Notes: a model not told the origin generated them from the sequence alone. A DNA stretch of 64,000 bases from Iris pallida (GCA_029216955.1 JANAVB010004019.1:1-64000); one strand, 5' to 3'. Shown: positions 15,823-29,189, numbered from the stretch's first letter. Translations and numbers: made by a program.

Positions 15823-16802
15823 CACTATAGAACACATCTCTAATACAAAAATATGAGATTAAACATGTAATAATTCATTCATACATAACAACAACACATA
15901 GTGTGTCCAAATTTGGGGTTTTCACACATGGACACAACCACAACACAAAGGACACTCCTATGACCTCCAAATGGACACGAAATGGACACAAATGGAGATA
16001 CAACAATAGGGGTCATTCCTATGGGTTCAAAATATTCCTATATGCATGTAGGGATGGATTAGAGGAGAGATTATACCTTCCGGAAGAGAGATTCAAAGAA
16101 AAAAATACTTCCGACACGACACCGACACGTAGAGATTCTAAAAGGACACGAACGAGCTCCGAATACTCCCAAACTTGGCTAGCACCCTCTAACCATGGAG
16201 TAGAGGAGAAATGAAGAAGATTTGGTGGAAGAAAGGGTTGATTTGGAGATGAAATCAATGGAGGTTCATCTCTAAATTAATTTGGGGAAGAACAAGAGAG
16301 AGAAAGTGGATGAAAACAAATGAATGAAGGAGTGACTCACTCCTTATCCCCCCCATAGGTGGCTGCCCAAAAATGGTAAGGTGTCCCCTATTTGAATGTC
16401 CAAAATGCCCTCCACTAATCTATTTGATTTAAATTAGGAATGGGTTAAAGGTTGAGGTCAATTTAGTCTAGTTTTAAGTCTCTAATTAAACTAAACCTAT
16501 TCATAAATAATTAGTCTAACTACTAACTAAAATTAATATCATGTGGACTAAAATTAATATCATATGGGCCATGTCTAACTAGTGTGTGGGTCCCACTAGA
16601 GTCAAACTACCCCCCGGGTCCCCATTTCAAGTCGGATTGAGTTAAAATTCGAACCCGACTCAAATAACCCCAAAATAATATCATAAATAATAAAATAAAT
16701 TTCAACCCCAAAATAATATCATAAATAATAAAATAAATTTTAAAAATATTCAAAAATGTAAAATGATAAAAATACCCTTGTTTCTAAAAACTGGGGGTGA
16801 CA

Positions 16803-16974
16803 GGTCGAGAACTGGATGTGAGTCTGCTTGTGATGCCACTACCGAACTACGATATTGTACTCGGTATGGATTGGTTGAGCATGCACCATGCCAGTATAGA
16901 TTGCCGCGGAGGTAGAGTTCTTTTCAGCATGCCAGGAGAGCCAGAGTTCGAGTTCACCAGGCAGGAGTCAGAGT
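16803..16974 (+). pseudogene. T1 protease C-terminal part
   Basis: The frame resumes directly after B2: GRELDVSLLVMPLPNYDIV, then LGMDWLSMHHASIDC, the conserved end of gypsy proteases leading to the RT linker. A TAG stop follows FTRQESE near 16972. Joining to 12995 needs removal of B2 and one TSD copy. Confidence 0.85.
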
Positions 16975-17018
16975 AGAGCAGAGGAGTTTTCTGCGAAGTT
17001 TCAGCAGAGGAGCAGAGT

Positions 17019-18068
17019 GTGCCACATCCACTGATAGTTGAGTTTATAGATGTGTTTTCGGAGGAGTTGCCAGGGTTGCCTCCGGACAGGGATGTGGAGT
17101 TCTCTATAGACTTGGTACCCGGCACAGAGCCGATATCTCAGCATGTCTATAGAGTGAACAACAGTGAGCTAGTGGAGCTGAAGAAGCAAGTGGATGAGTT
17201 GCAGGACAAGGGCTTCATCCGATCGAGTTCTTCACCATGGGGTACGCCAGTATTCTTTTTACCGAAGAAGGATGGGTCGGTACGGATGTGTATCGACTAT
17301 AGGGCACTCAATAGCCTCACGATCAAGAACAAGTACCCATTGTCGAGGATCGATGACCTGTTCGATCAGCTGAGCGGAGTGAAGGTATTTTCTAAGATTG
17401 ATCTGAGGTCAGGATATCATCAGGTGAAGGTGAAGAAGGAGGACATTCCGAAGACAACTTTCAGGACTCGGTATGGCCAGTTTGAGTTCATGGTGATGCC
17501 GTTTGGGTTAACTAACGCTCCGACGGTGTTCATGAATTTGATGAACAAGGTGTTCCACCAGTACTTGGACAAGTTTGTGGTGGTGTTCATCGATGACATT
17601 TTGGTGTATTCGAAGACCCCAGAGAAGCATGAGGAGCATTTGAGAGTGGTTCTGGAGACTCTCAGGAAGGAGCAGCTTTACGGTAAGCTCTCAAAATGTG
17701 AGTTCTTCTTGGATCAAGTTGATTTCCTAGGTCATGTGGTGACCGAAGATGGGATCTTAGTCGACCCGAATAAGATCAGAGCAGTTGAGGCATGGACAGT
17801 ACCGAGTTCAGTCGCAGAGATCAGGAGCTTTCTGGGATTGGCAGGATACTATAGGAGGTTTGTTCAGGATTTCTACCGGATTGCAGAGCCATTGACTAGG
17901 CTGACCCAGAAGGACGTAGAGTTTGTCTGGTCGGAGGAGTGTCAGGTTGCTTTTGATGAGCTGAAGAAGCGACTGACAATAGCCCCGATTTTGACATTGC
18001 CATCGGGATCAGGCGGGTTCACTATCTACAGTGACGCCTCAGGGAAGGGTTTAGGTTGTGTCTTGTAG
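17019..18068 (+). pseudogene. T1 reverse transcriptase
   Basis: 349 codons without interruption. RT landmarks in order: [31 protein letters not shown] (66-80), [10 protein letters not shown] (89-98), [12 protein letters not shown] (124-135), [19 protein letters not shown] (160-168), and the catalytic [14 protein letters not shown] (186-199) with both Asp residues of the F-I-D-D box. The connection domain runs to [18 protein letters not shown], the RNase H start with its first catalytic Asp, and then hits TAG at 18066-18068. Typical of Tekay/Del-type chromoviruses. Confidence 0.93.
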
Positions 18069-18338
18069 CAACATGGGAAGGTGATTGCCTATGCATCCAG
18101 GCAGTTACGTCAGCATGAGAAGAACTACCCTATCCATGATTTGGAGTTGGCGGCGGTTATTTTGGCTCTAAAGCTGTGGAAGCACTATCTATACGGAGAG
18201 CGTATGGAGATCTTCACAGACCACAAGAGCTTGAAGTATGTGTTTACACAGAAAGAGCTCAACATGAGGCAGCACAGATGGTTGGAGTTGATAAAGAACT
18301 TCGATATTTCATTGCAGTAACATCCAGGGAAGGCCAAT
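18069..18338 (+). pseudogene. T1 RNase H
   Basis: After the TAG the same frame continues: [64 protein letters not shown], with the catalytic E and D residues of the family in place. A second stop, TAA at 18318-18320, replaces the codon before HPGKANVVADALSR, the conserved RNase H/integrase junction. Confidence 0.92.
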
Positions 18339-19916
18339 GTGGTTGCCGATGCCTTGAGTAGGTATCCGGTAGCTATGTGCTTGACGATGGATCATCATCT
18401 ATTAGCAGATTTTGAGAGTTTGGGGATCGAGGTGATCGTGCCAGGAGTTCAGATGCAGATGTGGGTCCTGCAGATTCAATCAAACTTGATCGAGAGGATC
18501 AAGTCAGCTCAGTTCGACGATGTTACTCTGCGGTGTATCCGAGAGCAGGTTCGAGCAGGATTGGCAGATGTGGAGTTCATCATTGCAGAGGACGACACAT
18601 TGAGGCACGGTTCCAGACTGTGTGTGCCTAACGGAGAGCTTCGGGAGCAGGTTATGGAGGAGACCCATCGCTCTCAGTACACTATGCATCCAGGTGCCAA
18701 TAAGATGTATAGAGACTTGAAGGAGCATGTATGGAGGTATGGGATAAAGCGGGAAGTAGCACGCTTCGTAGACAGGTGCCTAGTCTGCCAACAGGTTAAG
18801 GCAGAGAGGCAGAGGCCAGGAGGACTGTTGCAGCCATTGCCCATTCCGGAGTGGAAGTGGGAGCACATCACGATGGATTTTGTTTCGGGGTTGCCGCATT
18901 CATCAGGAGGGAAAGACGCGATTTGGGTCATCGTGGACAGGTTGACCAAATCGGCCCACTTTTTGCCATTCAAAGTGGGGACGTCTACAGAGAAGCTAGC
19001 AGAGTTGTATATGCGGCAGATTGTCAGGATATATAGAGTTCTGGTGAGCATTGTCTCGGATCGAGATAATCACTTTACTTTCCATTTCTGGCAGAGTTTA
19101 CAGACTAGTTTGGGCATTCATCTCAAATTCAGTACTGCATACCACCCTCAGACGGACGGACAGTCGGAGAGGACTATTCCGACTCTCGAAGACATGCTAC
19201 GAACTTGTGTTCTGGATTTTAGAGGATCATGGGAGGATCACCTGTACTTGATAGAGTTTGCATACAACAACAGTTACCAGCCCAGCATTGGTATGTCACC
19301 CTTCGAGGCGTTGTACGGGCGTAGATGTCGTACTCCCTTGTCTTGGGATGATGTTGGAGAGCGAGCTTTACCGGGACCTGAGATGGTTGTAGACGCAGCT
19401 GAGAAGGTAAAGCTCATCAGGGATTGACTTCGCGTGGCGTAGGACAGACAGCGACATTGGGCCGACAGCCACCGGAGACTTTTGCAGTTTGAGGTTGGAG
19501 ATATGGTATTCTTGAGGATTTCACTGACTCGAGGCACTATTCATTTCGGTGGAGGAGGAAAGCTTAGCCCACGCTACGTCGGACCTTTCTTTATTTGCAG
19601 AAGGGTCGGGGACGTGTTATACAGACTGGACTTACCTTCTTCCTTAGTGGGAGTCCACAATGTATTTCACGTATCGCAGTTGAGACGGTATGTGGCATAT
19701 CCTAGCCATATACTGGACCATTCTGAGATTGAGGTGGGACCTACTCTCAGTTATCCAGAGCAACTTGTTGAGATTCTGGACCGACGGAAGAAGGTGTTGT
19801 GGAACCAGTCGATACCCTTAGTTCGCGTAGCTTGGAAGCATCACTCTCCAGGAGAGTCCACCTGGGAGAGAGAGGATGAGATGCGCGAACGTTACCCCTA
19901 TCTTTTCCATTCTTGA
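18339..19916 (+). pseudogene. T1 integrase with chromodomain-like tail
   Basis: The zinc-binding HHCC region reads HRSQYTMHPGANKMYRDL...CLVCQQVK. The catalytic core has MDFVSGLP (D1), SDRDNHF (D2; the usual form is SDRDPRF) and YHPQTDGQSER (E). The GPY-like region KLSPRYVGPFFI and a chromodomain-like tail LDRRKKVLWNQSIPLVRVAW...ESTWE follow, ending MRERYPYLFHS. The TGA at 19425-19427 and TAG at 19440-19442 break the frame between core and tail. The tail places T1 near the Tekay clade. Confidence 0.92.
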
Positions 19917-19980
19917 GGTATGATTTTGTTCTTTCTTAATCATGCAATTTTGTCTTTAATTTTGAGGACAAAATTATTTT

Positions 19981-19990
19981 AAGGGGGGTA
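19981..19990 (+). other. Polypurine tract of T1
   Basis: AAGGGGGGTA four bases before the 3' LTR, preceded by TTTGAGGACAAAATT, the conserved lead-in also present before the 3' LTR of C. Confidence 0.85.
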
Positions 19991-19994
19991 GATT

Positions 19995-22900
19995 TGTAAC
20001 ATCAATTTTTTCATAGAAGGGTATTTCAGTCATTTTAGCCATTTTGACCTTTATATGATTTCCTGAATATGTTGACTCTTATTTGTGCTAGCAACTGGTT
20101 TAACCTTAGTGGACTTGTATAGGGGTCTAACCCTGCATTAGGATTGTTATTTTCATTTTTAGAATTTATTTTGTGCATTAGATTATTTTTAAGGCTTTTA
20201 TTTATTTATTTAGCCTTTGTGCATGTAGGCCTTTGAGCTTTTTGACTTTGGCCCATTTCTAATAGAATAGGAGATGGCCCAAGTGAAACCCTAACCCCTA
20301 GACACCCCCTTGGCCGCCCAATACACTAGCACCCCTCCTCTTTTCATCATTTGTGTAATTGTGAGCCTCCACCAAGAAACCCTAAAAGATCCATCTCTCT
20401 AAAACACCTTTTTCCTTTATTCGGAGTCCGTTTCTTCCCAAATGAACTCCGTTGCACTCGTCGAGGAGAGGAGGATCTTCTGGAGCATTTCTGTAGTGGA
20501 GACAGAGGGTTTTGCTGGAGGGAAATCGGTCGACACGACAACCGAGGAGCCCCGATCATTGAGTTTTGACACTCAATAGGTAAAACCCTAATCTACCATT
20601 GCAAATCTGGTTTTTTCTTCACTTTTGGATCCATATAGGTGCCCTATCCTTTTCCACAAAATTTGGTGGGATTTTGACTCCGTTTGATGGAGGTATCGAG
20701 CCCTTGTCGGTCCCTTACGCCACGTGTTCGACGAAATACGTTGTTGTTTTTCGTTTTTGACTTCATGGATGTTTAGATAATATGATTTTGATAAACTTTC
20801 ATGAAGACGGTTTTGGGTTTGACATCGTTTCAGCAACGTTTCGGGCAACGGACGCACGTGCACGGATCCTGTGCACGAGGTCGTGCGTGCCCTGCTGTCC
20901 GCGTGTGATTGCACGATGCACATAGCGTATTTTTGCGTGAAAATTTGTGAGCACATGGGGGCAACCTCTGCCCTCATGCTCGTAAAATTTCATGACTTTT
21001 TGTTGAGCGAGCGCGGAGATATCATGCGTGCACCGCTCAGCCATTGTGCATTCAGCCTGTCATTTTTGTTGCACAGACAGACTTTGTGCGCGCACACGAC
21101 GCAATGAAGACACATTCCAGAACCCGGAACATGTTGACCTAGACCTAGACGACCCGTAGGACGAACCCCAAGTCGTAGCATAGCCCGACGAGGGAGCAGC
21201 GAGGCCGGCACCACGCGCACGAGGGCGCACGGGCACGCGCGACCGCGCGGGTGCGGGAGCTGCGTGCGCTGCTTTTGGCGGTGTGTCACCGTGCCATCAT
21301 GTCCTAGACCTACCCCAGGACCCCCCATCTATGTGCACAAGCACGTGGCATTTCGTTGCGTATGCGGCGCTCAAACGAGCGAGAACGCACGCGTACCATG
21401 CGGTATCGAAAAATTCTGATACACGTACTGTGGACACGACACCGACATGATTTCGAACCCGAGAGTATACGAACGTATCATATGGGTCGAGGCCAATGTG
21501 TATGCTAAGTTTCGTGGGTTCGTTTGGTGTATTTTGGATTTTGGGTCGTTGTGTGAGTTGGGTTATTTTTCTTTAGATTTTGATTTTTGAATTAATATGA
21601 TATTCTGATTTTTCAGCTTCTTAGCTTCTAAAATATGAGTTTACAGGACTTATATGAGAATTTGGATTCATGGGAACCAACCTTTGGCTTTGTTTCATAA
21701 TTTTTCCATCATTTATGAATATATGTGTTTCGATATAGCTTTATGCATATATTTAACTATATATATATATAATTTCGTTGAAACCCATTCCTAATGTATA
21801 TATATCGCAAATGGATCGAGGGAGATATATTTCCAGATTTTAGACTCTTTATTTATCTCGCATCATTGCATATCTTTCCATTTAAACGTTTGTGTATATA
21901 GATAAAAAAAATATATCTATATATATGTAGCTTCTTACTTTGTATATATGTATATAAATAGTATATTATTTTGAGTAATTCCATGGTTGTATTTTACTAT
22001 TTTTAATCTCAGATTTTACCCTATTTTAGTAAGCACCAGCACATACACACGCACACACCACTTTTTGTTAGATTTAGGTTTTGTTTGTATTGTATATACA
22101 CATGTGTGTATATACCTATATGTATATATATATTTATGCTTGTTAATTCTCTTAAATTAGATTGTAGTTGTGTATATGACTATAGGAATCCTAGGACATA
22201 TTTGGTTTGTCATTTCGAGCTTAGTTTAGTCAAATTGGCCGACAAGTTGATCAAATTGACAAAAGTCAACTTTGGGTCAAACTTGATCCAATTCAACTCA
22301 AACGAACTCCAAATGACCTAGAATTTTGTGTATGACCTAGAATTTAGTAGACGGACTAGTTGACCCAGGTTTGACTAGCGTTGACCAGGTTTGACCAGAG
22401 TTGACCGAGGGTTAACTTTGACCAAAATGGACCTAAAAGCATGTAGTCTTGCATTGTAGCTATTTTTTTGATTTTGTGGACTTGGTTGTAACCTTTGTGT
22501 ATTTTAAATAGGTTTACATTGCTCCAATTTAGTTACACCTCATCATCAGCAGTTCGATTTGCCAGGCGAGTACATTCTCTGATCTTTTCATACTTCTTTA
22601 GATATGTTCTCTTGTTATAGACTAGTATACTTAATGCTGACACGATGTTTACACGGATTAGTACCCTATGGATCTTTTCATGCGATGTTATCCTCTCTGA
22701 TACATCGAGTATGTCATGTTCATGTACTTTATCATGGCCATCATGTACTCTATGTATTCATATTTATCCATGTGCACTCATATGTTATTCATGTACACTC
22801 ATGACCATATGAGCTCCATGTATACAGTAGTTGTTATCCATGTGCAATAAAATAATATGCATTGATCCTTGTGTATTGATTGGGGACAGGGAGAGTATAG

Positions 22901-24857
22901 TTGGTTATGTGATCATTATCCCCAATAGGTATCCATGTGCACTCCATAGCTGTATCTATGTGCAACCCAAGCTGTTTACATAACCAATTCATGCTCTGAA
23001 TTACATAGAAGGTTACATTTCTCTATTATCATATTATATCTCAGTTTATATTCTCTCTTTTGTTGATTTCCTTTACAGTGATTCATGTATAGTTTTCTAT
23101 AGCTTGCTTTATATGTCCATTCCTGCTATGAACTGTTGCGAGAGATATGTGCTCGTTCCGTCCTGACTGGGCATGTTAAAAATTTTACAGGTATTGATGA
23201 GGAGTACTGTCCTACCTATTATGGCATTGGCTTAGATGACACTGGCCGTTAGGGTTATATACTAAAAGTATCACTTTTGTAGTAACCTTATTTCCTTAAA
23301 TTTTGAATGAGAATCATATGGGCAAATATTTGCATATTGTATTTGTTGCAAGTGTTAATGCAAATGTCTGATATTATATATTGTAGATAATATGGTGTGT
23401 GGTGTCACACAGAAGATCATATTATCAGTTTTCTATGGAGTATATAAATAGTTCACAACCTAGATGGACTTGGACAATCTATTGGAAAGGTTGTAGTGTA
23501 ATCTGGAATTAGTCTATCTTGACTATAGGTTTACACTAGTACACTTTGTGTGTATTGAACAGGACCACTTGAGGTTGTTCTCTTTGTACTGACTACATAA
23601 GAGAACAAACACCTCTGTTATTATGGATGCTTGTACTCTTAATCCGGATATAATAACGGACATGTATATACAATGTGCATTACTTTGACTCATAAAAGAG
23701 TGAGATTCATTATGGATCAACAACCTCTATGAATTGGGTAATAATATTATATGCATGATGGGCTGTTGATTATAAATGGAATCCATGTCCCGATATATCG
23801 GGTTGATGATGTCCTCTTAAGGAGCTCATAAGGATTGTCATGTAAACCCTGCAGGTGGATTACATCCGACATGACAAATAAAGTTGAGCGGTACTACTTA
23901 AGGATAAAAGATGTCGAATCAATATAGTTGTCAGTAACTTAATTTGATCGACGGACATACGATATCTTAACATGGGGAGCCAAACGAGCATATAATAAAA
24001 GGAGCCCACAAACATAATTTGGGATTAGAGAGGTAGTGCAACAATAGCTCATTAGTGGACCGAGCTATTGTTAATGGGCCTGGATTATGTGTTCGGGCTG
24101 AACACGGGAGATCTAGATCCGTTAGGAGGCCTAACCCTAATTTCTCCTCATGGTCCCTGCCGTAGTCTATATATATCCTCTATTCTCTGGCCGCCAGATT
24201 ACTGATTAGAAATCTGAAATTTTCTCTAAATTCGTGATTCACGTAAGGAGAGAAAGAGAGTGCTGCCAAGGAGAAGAAAAGGTTGGGAGATCGTTGCCCA
24301 CACGACGTCCAACTCGAGGAAGGAATACGTGCAGAAGATCTTGGGGTCGTCCGCTCGAGATTGCCAGGAATTACTTGTCTTCTTTCCGCCGCAAGTATAA
24401 TTCGTGAACCCTAGTTTCCGCCTATGAAGGGTTAGAACATGTATTTGATCTGTTTAACTTTCTATCGATCAATACGCACACCAAAGGAAGGGTCCTGGGA
24501 ATCCCCAGTTCTATCGCTGGCGACGTGGACCCTCAGGAGGATCCCACAGTCGCTGAGGACTTGCCTATAGTCTAGCTGAGACTTAGTACTTTATTAAGAC
24601 TTTATGAGTTGTACTATTGTACTTGAGATTTATTCTGGTGGTTTACACCTAGACTTTTATCTGTGACTCTTTTGTGATTCATTTTTCTATTCCATCTTAG
24701 TATTGTGATTGAGTTACTTATTATTACTCTCCATTCGGAGCTTATTTTAGACTGTGTTAGATATTGTGACTCAGGACAGCGTTCTACCGTCGACACTGCA
24801 GCGTAGGCTGGGCGTTCGTCACTTCTCGTGCCCTTACACTGGGTGCGGGTCGTGGCA
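19995..24857 (+). repeat. 3' LTR of T1, interrupted by S
   Basis: Starts TGTAACATC and ends GTCGTGGCA. 4863 bp in total, or about 3.59 kb once S and one TSD copy are removed. It is colinear with the 5' LTR but lacks the two long TA arrays. Confidence 0.92.
23247..24516 (+). mobile_element. LTR-like insert S, 1270 bp
   Basis: Absent from the 5' LTR and flanked by a perfect 5-bp duplication CTGGC (23242-23246 and 24517-24521). The termini are CGTTAG...CTATCG, a 5/6 inverted match, where an LTR would normally have TG...CA. A TATA-rich promoter-like site (24168-24176) lies 340 bp before the right end, followed by an AG-rich leader, as in a U3-R-U5 layout. No ORF is seen. It is best read as a solo LTR with non-standard or mutated ends; a non-coding DNA element is the alternative. 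Confidence 0.7.
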
Positions 24858-24862
24858 GCAAT
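24858..24862. repeat. TSD of T1, right (GCAAT)
   Basis: Identical to 7305-7309. Confidence 0.93.
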
Positions 24863-25722
24863 GACGATTCTCAATGATGGAATTTGAATTTCCAAAGGTA
24901 AAACAACTTTACATCCATATACCAGAGAAAAAGGTATGCAACCTGTGGGGTTACGGACAGTAGTGCGATATGCCCATAGACATTCTCCAAGTTTATCATT
25001 CCAACTGAGTTTGTTAATAGAGACAAACTTTTTAAGGAGTTTGATAATGGTCTTGTTGAATGCTTCAGCCAACCCATTACCTGCAGGATTATAGGCTATA
25101 GAAGTGACATTATTGATTCTGTTGTCATCATAGAACCTATTAAATTTTTGACTGATGAATTGCGGCCCATTATCATGAATGATTCGGCGAGAGACACCAA
25201 ATCTATATATCACATGATGTTTGATAAATTTGATAACGCTACTAGTCTTTACTTCAGCCAAAGGTATAGCTTCTGCCCACTTGGAAAAATAATCGGTTAT
25301 AGCTAAGATGAACCGATGTCCTTTAGATGAAGGAGGATTGATAGGGCCAATTATATCCATGCCCCAAGCTTCAAAAGGCCATAAGGCTGCAGTTGGATGA
25401 AGAAATTCCGACAGTTGGTGAATGAAATCTGTATGAATTTGACATGCACGATATTTTTTTGCATAATCAATAGCATCTGATACCATAGAGGGCCAGTAGT
25501 AGCCCATACGTCGGATACGATCCTGTAGTTTAGGACCAGGTGATGTGCTCCACAAACGCCATCATGAGCTTCACGTAATATCTGCTTTGCTTCATCACCA
25601 GCGAGACACCTCAAGAGTAATCCATCAAAAGTTCTTCGATATAGTGTCTTAGTAGTATGATTATAATAGAATCGAAGTGATCGACGACGGATACTTGTAG
25701 CTTCTTTAGGATCTTCTAGCAA
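24863..25722 (-). pseudogene. Element A integrase, N-terminal and core
   Basis: Minus strand. The zinc-binding part is spread over two frames (EAHDGVCGAHH, then CRACQIHTD). The core reads PFEAWGMDIIGPI (D1), FILAITDYFSKWAEAIPL, FGVSRRIIHDNGPQF (D2), YNPAGNGLAEAFNKTIIKLLKK (E) and GECLWAYRTTVRNPTG. Near QIPSLRIVIA it is cut by T1 and resumes at 7309. One frameshift falls near 25555. Confidence 0.9.
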
Positions 25723-25836
25723 AATGTCATGTACTGCAAAATCAATGAAAGGTACTCTCCAATCCTCGCTAAGGACACTGACTTCAGTTAGGTTGCTGAA
25801 TTCAATGTTGTGGTTGTTTTCAACACAAAATAATTC

Positions 25837-26805
25837 TCAATTAGAGATAACAACCATCTGTTGTCTTTTGACTGGAACTGCCAATACCACAGCTAGGTTA
25901 GCTAAGGCATCAGCTTCTGTATTGTATGCCCGACATACATGTTCGATGAAGAATCCTTTAAATGAAAAAGCTATCCTGGTTGCCGCTTTATGGTATGGTA
26001 CTAGATCTTGATGTCGGACTTCATATATGCCTCTAACCTGATTAACAATCAGCTTAGAGTCACCATATACTTCGAGACATTCAATACTTAATTGTTTGGC
26101 TAATTGAAGTCCGATAAGCAAAGCATTGTATTCTACCACATTGTTGGAGCATGATTCATCTAAAGAACAAGCCCCTTGAATAGTTAATCCATCGGGTGAA
26201 ACAAGAACAATTCCTACTCCAGCCACATGGGTACCTCCAGGTCTAATTATAGAAGCTCCATCAAAGAATAACCTCCAGGTAAAAAATTCTTCTAAGATCA
26301 TATTTGATTCCAATGTTTCGTCCGGAATCTCATCATAGAGTTTAGATGTCTCAGGGACAGGATGAGCTACTAAGAAATCTGCAAGTGCTTGGCCTTTCAC
26401 GGACTTTTGAGGAACATAAACTATATCATATTGTGCTAATAATATGGCCCATGTAGCAAGCCTAGAATTGAGTGTACTTGGCTTCTTCATTAAGACTCGA
26501 AGAGGATTAACTCGGGATATGACATGTTGGCCTATGATGTAATGCCTTGTCTTCTGAACAACAAACATTAAGGCTAAACATTCCTTTTCTACCAATGAAT
26601 GATCAATTGCCCGGACATACATTAAGAAGGTTATTCCTGAGATCGGTGGTACAAGAACTGGTGGGCTCATTAAATATTGCTTTATATCATCAAATGCTCG
26701 TTGACATTCTTCCGTCCAAACGAAAGATACATCTTTCTTCATTAATTGAGTAAATGGTCTGCAACATCCAGATAAATTCGAAATGAACCGCCTGATGAAC
26801 GCAAG
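25837..26805 (-). pseudogene. Element A RNase H and aRNase H
   Basis: After the RT end (FVWTEECQRAFDDIKQYL) the first RNase H is shortened: FLMYVRAIDHSLVEKECLALMFV runs together, so about 40 residues including the first catalytic region are missing. A second, complete domain follows: WRLFFDGASIIRPGG, GAGIVLVSPDG-like VGIVLVSPDG, NNVVEYNALLIGLQLA, VYGDSKLIVNQVRG and EADALANLA, with the D-E-D set of an archaeal-type RNase H. This tandem arrangement is diagnostic of Tat elements. Confidence 0.88.
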
Positions 26806-27870
26806 TCAACCTTGGAATCCTCGTAGCTCTTTTAGGTTGCGTGGAGGACGTATCTCTTGAATGGCTTTGATCTTCTCGAGATCAACGTGTATACCCTTAG
26901 AGGTAATGACAAAACCGAGAAACTTACCACTAGAGACACCCAAGAAAGACTTGGTGGGGTTCATTTTGAGTTGATGTCGGCACATTAGATTGAAGATAGT
27001 TCTTAAATCTTGAATGTGATCTTCTTTTAGATGACTTTTGACAGCAATATCGTCAACATAGCATTCGACAGTCTTTCGCAAATAATCTCGAAAGATAGTA
27101 CTCATAGCCCGCTGGTAAGTTGCACCTGCATTCTTAAGACCAAACAGCATGACCGTATAACAGTACACACCCCGAGGAGTACGAAATGAAGTATGTTTTT
27201 CATCTTCAGGATCCATCCAGATTTGATTATGTCCAGAAAACCCATCCATGAAAGAAATTCGTTCGAATCCACATGTATTGTTGATCATAACATCAGTAAT
27301 TGGGAGAGGGAATTCGTCTTTAGGGCAAGCATCATTGAGATCCCGAAAGTCTATGCAAACTCGAACCTTTTCGGTCTTCTTCAGGACAGGGACGACATTG
27401 GCCACCCAGTCAGGATGTTGTTCTTCTCTGATAAAACCGTAAGCTATAAGCTTTTTGACTTCATCATCAATTGCATCCATCATTTCAGGCTTGAATCGCC
27501 ATTGTTGTTGTTTGACCGGTTTGGCATTCGGCAATATGTTAAGCTTGTGAGTTGCAATTTGAGGATCTAATCCTGGCATATATTCGTAACTCCAGGCGAA
27601 GACGTCAATGTATTCACGAATAAGGTAAATTAATTCTTGTTTATCATCCTCTGGAAGATTCTTGCTAATGAAGATTGGTCGTGATGCACCTTTCTCTCTA
27701 CTATCGATTTGGACCAGTTGATCCTCAGTAGGTGGTTCTCGTTGTTCAAAACGAAGTTCCCACTGATTGTCCATCCTTTGTGCCCAAGGGTCCATTTCAG
27801 TAGCTTCTTCAATGTTACTTTCGTCATCTTCTGAGAATTCGGCGGACACCATGTTAAAAGATACTATCAC
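26806..27870 (-). pseudogene. Element A reverse transcriptase
   Basis: 354 codons open on the minus strand. Motifs: LPEDDKQELIYLIREYIDVFAW (72-93), VVPVLKKTEKVRVCIDFRDLN (159-179), PLPITDVMINN, FMDGFSGHNQI (207-217), FRTPRGVYCY, MLFGLKNAGATYQRAM (241-256), YVDDIAVKS (271-279) with both catalytic Asp, and GKFLGFVIT. The frame breaks after ELRGFQG; the following LAFIRRFISNLS of the connection lies in another frame. Confidence 0.92.
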
Positions 27871-28766
27871 CTTATGAACCTGACCGATGCTGGTATCAGA
27901 ATCTCATGAGATAGAATCAGAAGAGTTTGAACGTTCTTCTTCATCAGATTTAGAAGGTTTTGGAGTTGGAAGTGGTGACGTATAACCTAGTCCTCATTTT
28001 ATTTTACTGTGGTATTGTTGTGATTTTCCTTTTGGAACATCAATACGAAGAGGGGTTCTCCTTTCTTTACCATTGTTGAGACCTGTTCTGAAATCATAGC
28101 CCATTTTACGGATGATGGCTTTAGATTGTGGACTATAGCATCGTAATTGTAGCCTTCCTGTATCATCTCTATTATCATTATAGAGCACGATTTTTGGTTC
28201 TTCTCTTTTGTTGAAGAATATAGGCTTTTCATCTTTCTTTCGAGACGGTACTAAGAAGTACGACTCTTGTATTGAATCCAGAGATACCACATTTCGTCGA
28301 GATGATACGACTTCTATTGTAGGTGGTTTAAAGCTATCTAGCATATCCAGATAACACTGAGTATACTAAAAGACATCAGTATACTGCAAAGGAGATGCTT
28401 TATTGATTTTACACCATCGTTTACAACGTAAACTTTAGCCTTAGTAGGCTTAGTGAAATTGATGACAAGAGGAAGAGAAGAAGAACGAAAAGGAGGAGGG
28501 AGCTTCTTACGACGAAGATCGATTACAAGCGGCTCAAAAGAGATGATCTCCCTTTGTTCCTGACTATCACCTTTAGGTCGCTTCTCATGGGAAGGTAGAT
28601 AGATAGTCAGTGGTTTGGAAGACTGAGGACAGGAGGTACGTTATTTGACTGGAATCACCAGAGTATCATTAGGTATACTCTTCTGTTCTTCGTCTGTGTC
28701 CATTGCTAGTACCACCTTCATGAATTCCTCTTTGTACATACGAGAATCATTGCAATATGCTTCAAC
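27871..28766 (-). pseudogene. Protease-RT linker of element A, G-patch-like
   Basis: Minus-strand fragments with the segment AIIRKMGYDFRTGLNNGKERRTPLRI followed by YHSKIK and GLGY. This resembles the G-patch-like spacer of Tat/Ogre elements between protease and RT. Several stops interrupt it. The plus strand has no convincing gene here. Confidence 0.55.
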
Positions 28767-29189
28767 TCATTTGAAAGGATTCAGATCTGCAACCTCTTTT
28801 TGGACTTCTCCATTACCATCCACATATTTAAAATATTGGTGGAGCGTAGAGGGTACAATATTGTGTTCATGGAGGAATGGCCTTCCCAACAAAGTATTGT
28901 ATAAGCCATGATTGTCAATAACATAGAAACTTACCTTTGTACGAAGATTGCCAATTTGAAGTTTTAGGCGTATCTTCTCCAAAGGTTCACTTCTTTTTTG
29001 GTTGAATCCCAGGATGGTAGTGATAGTTGTAGAAAGATTATGTACTGAGATTTTTAAAATATCCAATAAGGACTTTGGCATGATGCTAAGTGCAGACCCG
29101 GGATCAATCAGAATACGGTCGACTTTCATGGTGTCCATATACCCCGTGAAATAGAGAGGACGATCATGACGATTGTCTTCTAACAACAT
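28767..29189 (-). pseudogene. Element A aspartic protease
   Basis: 140 open codons on the minus strand: DRPLYFTGYMDTMKVDRILIDPGSALSIMPKSLL. The catalytic triplet is D-P-G, the form usual in Tat proteases instead of D-S/T-G. GNLRTKVSFYVIDNHGLYNTLLGRPFLHEHNIVPSTLHQ is the conserved flap-to-C-terminus part. Confidence 0.88.
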
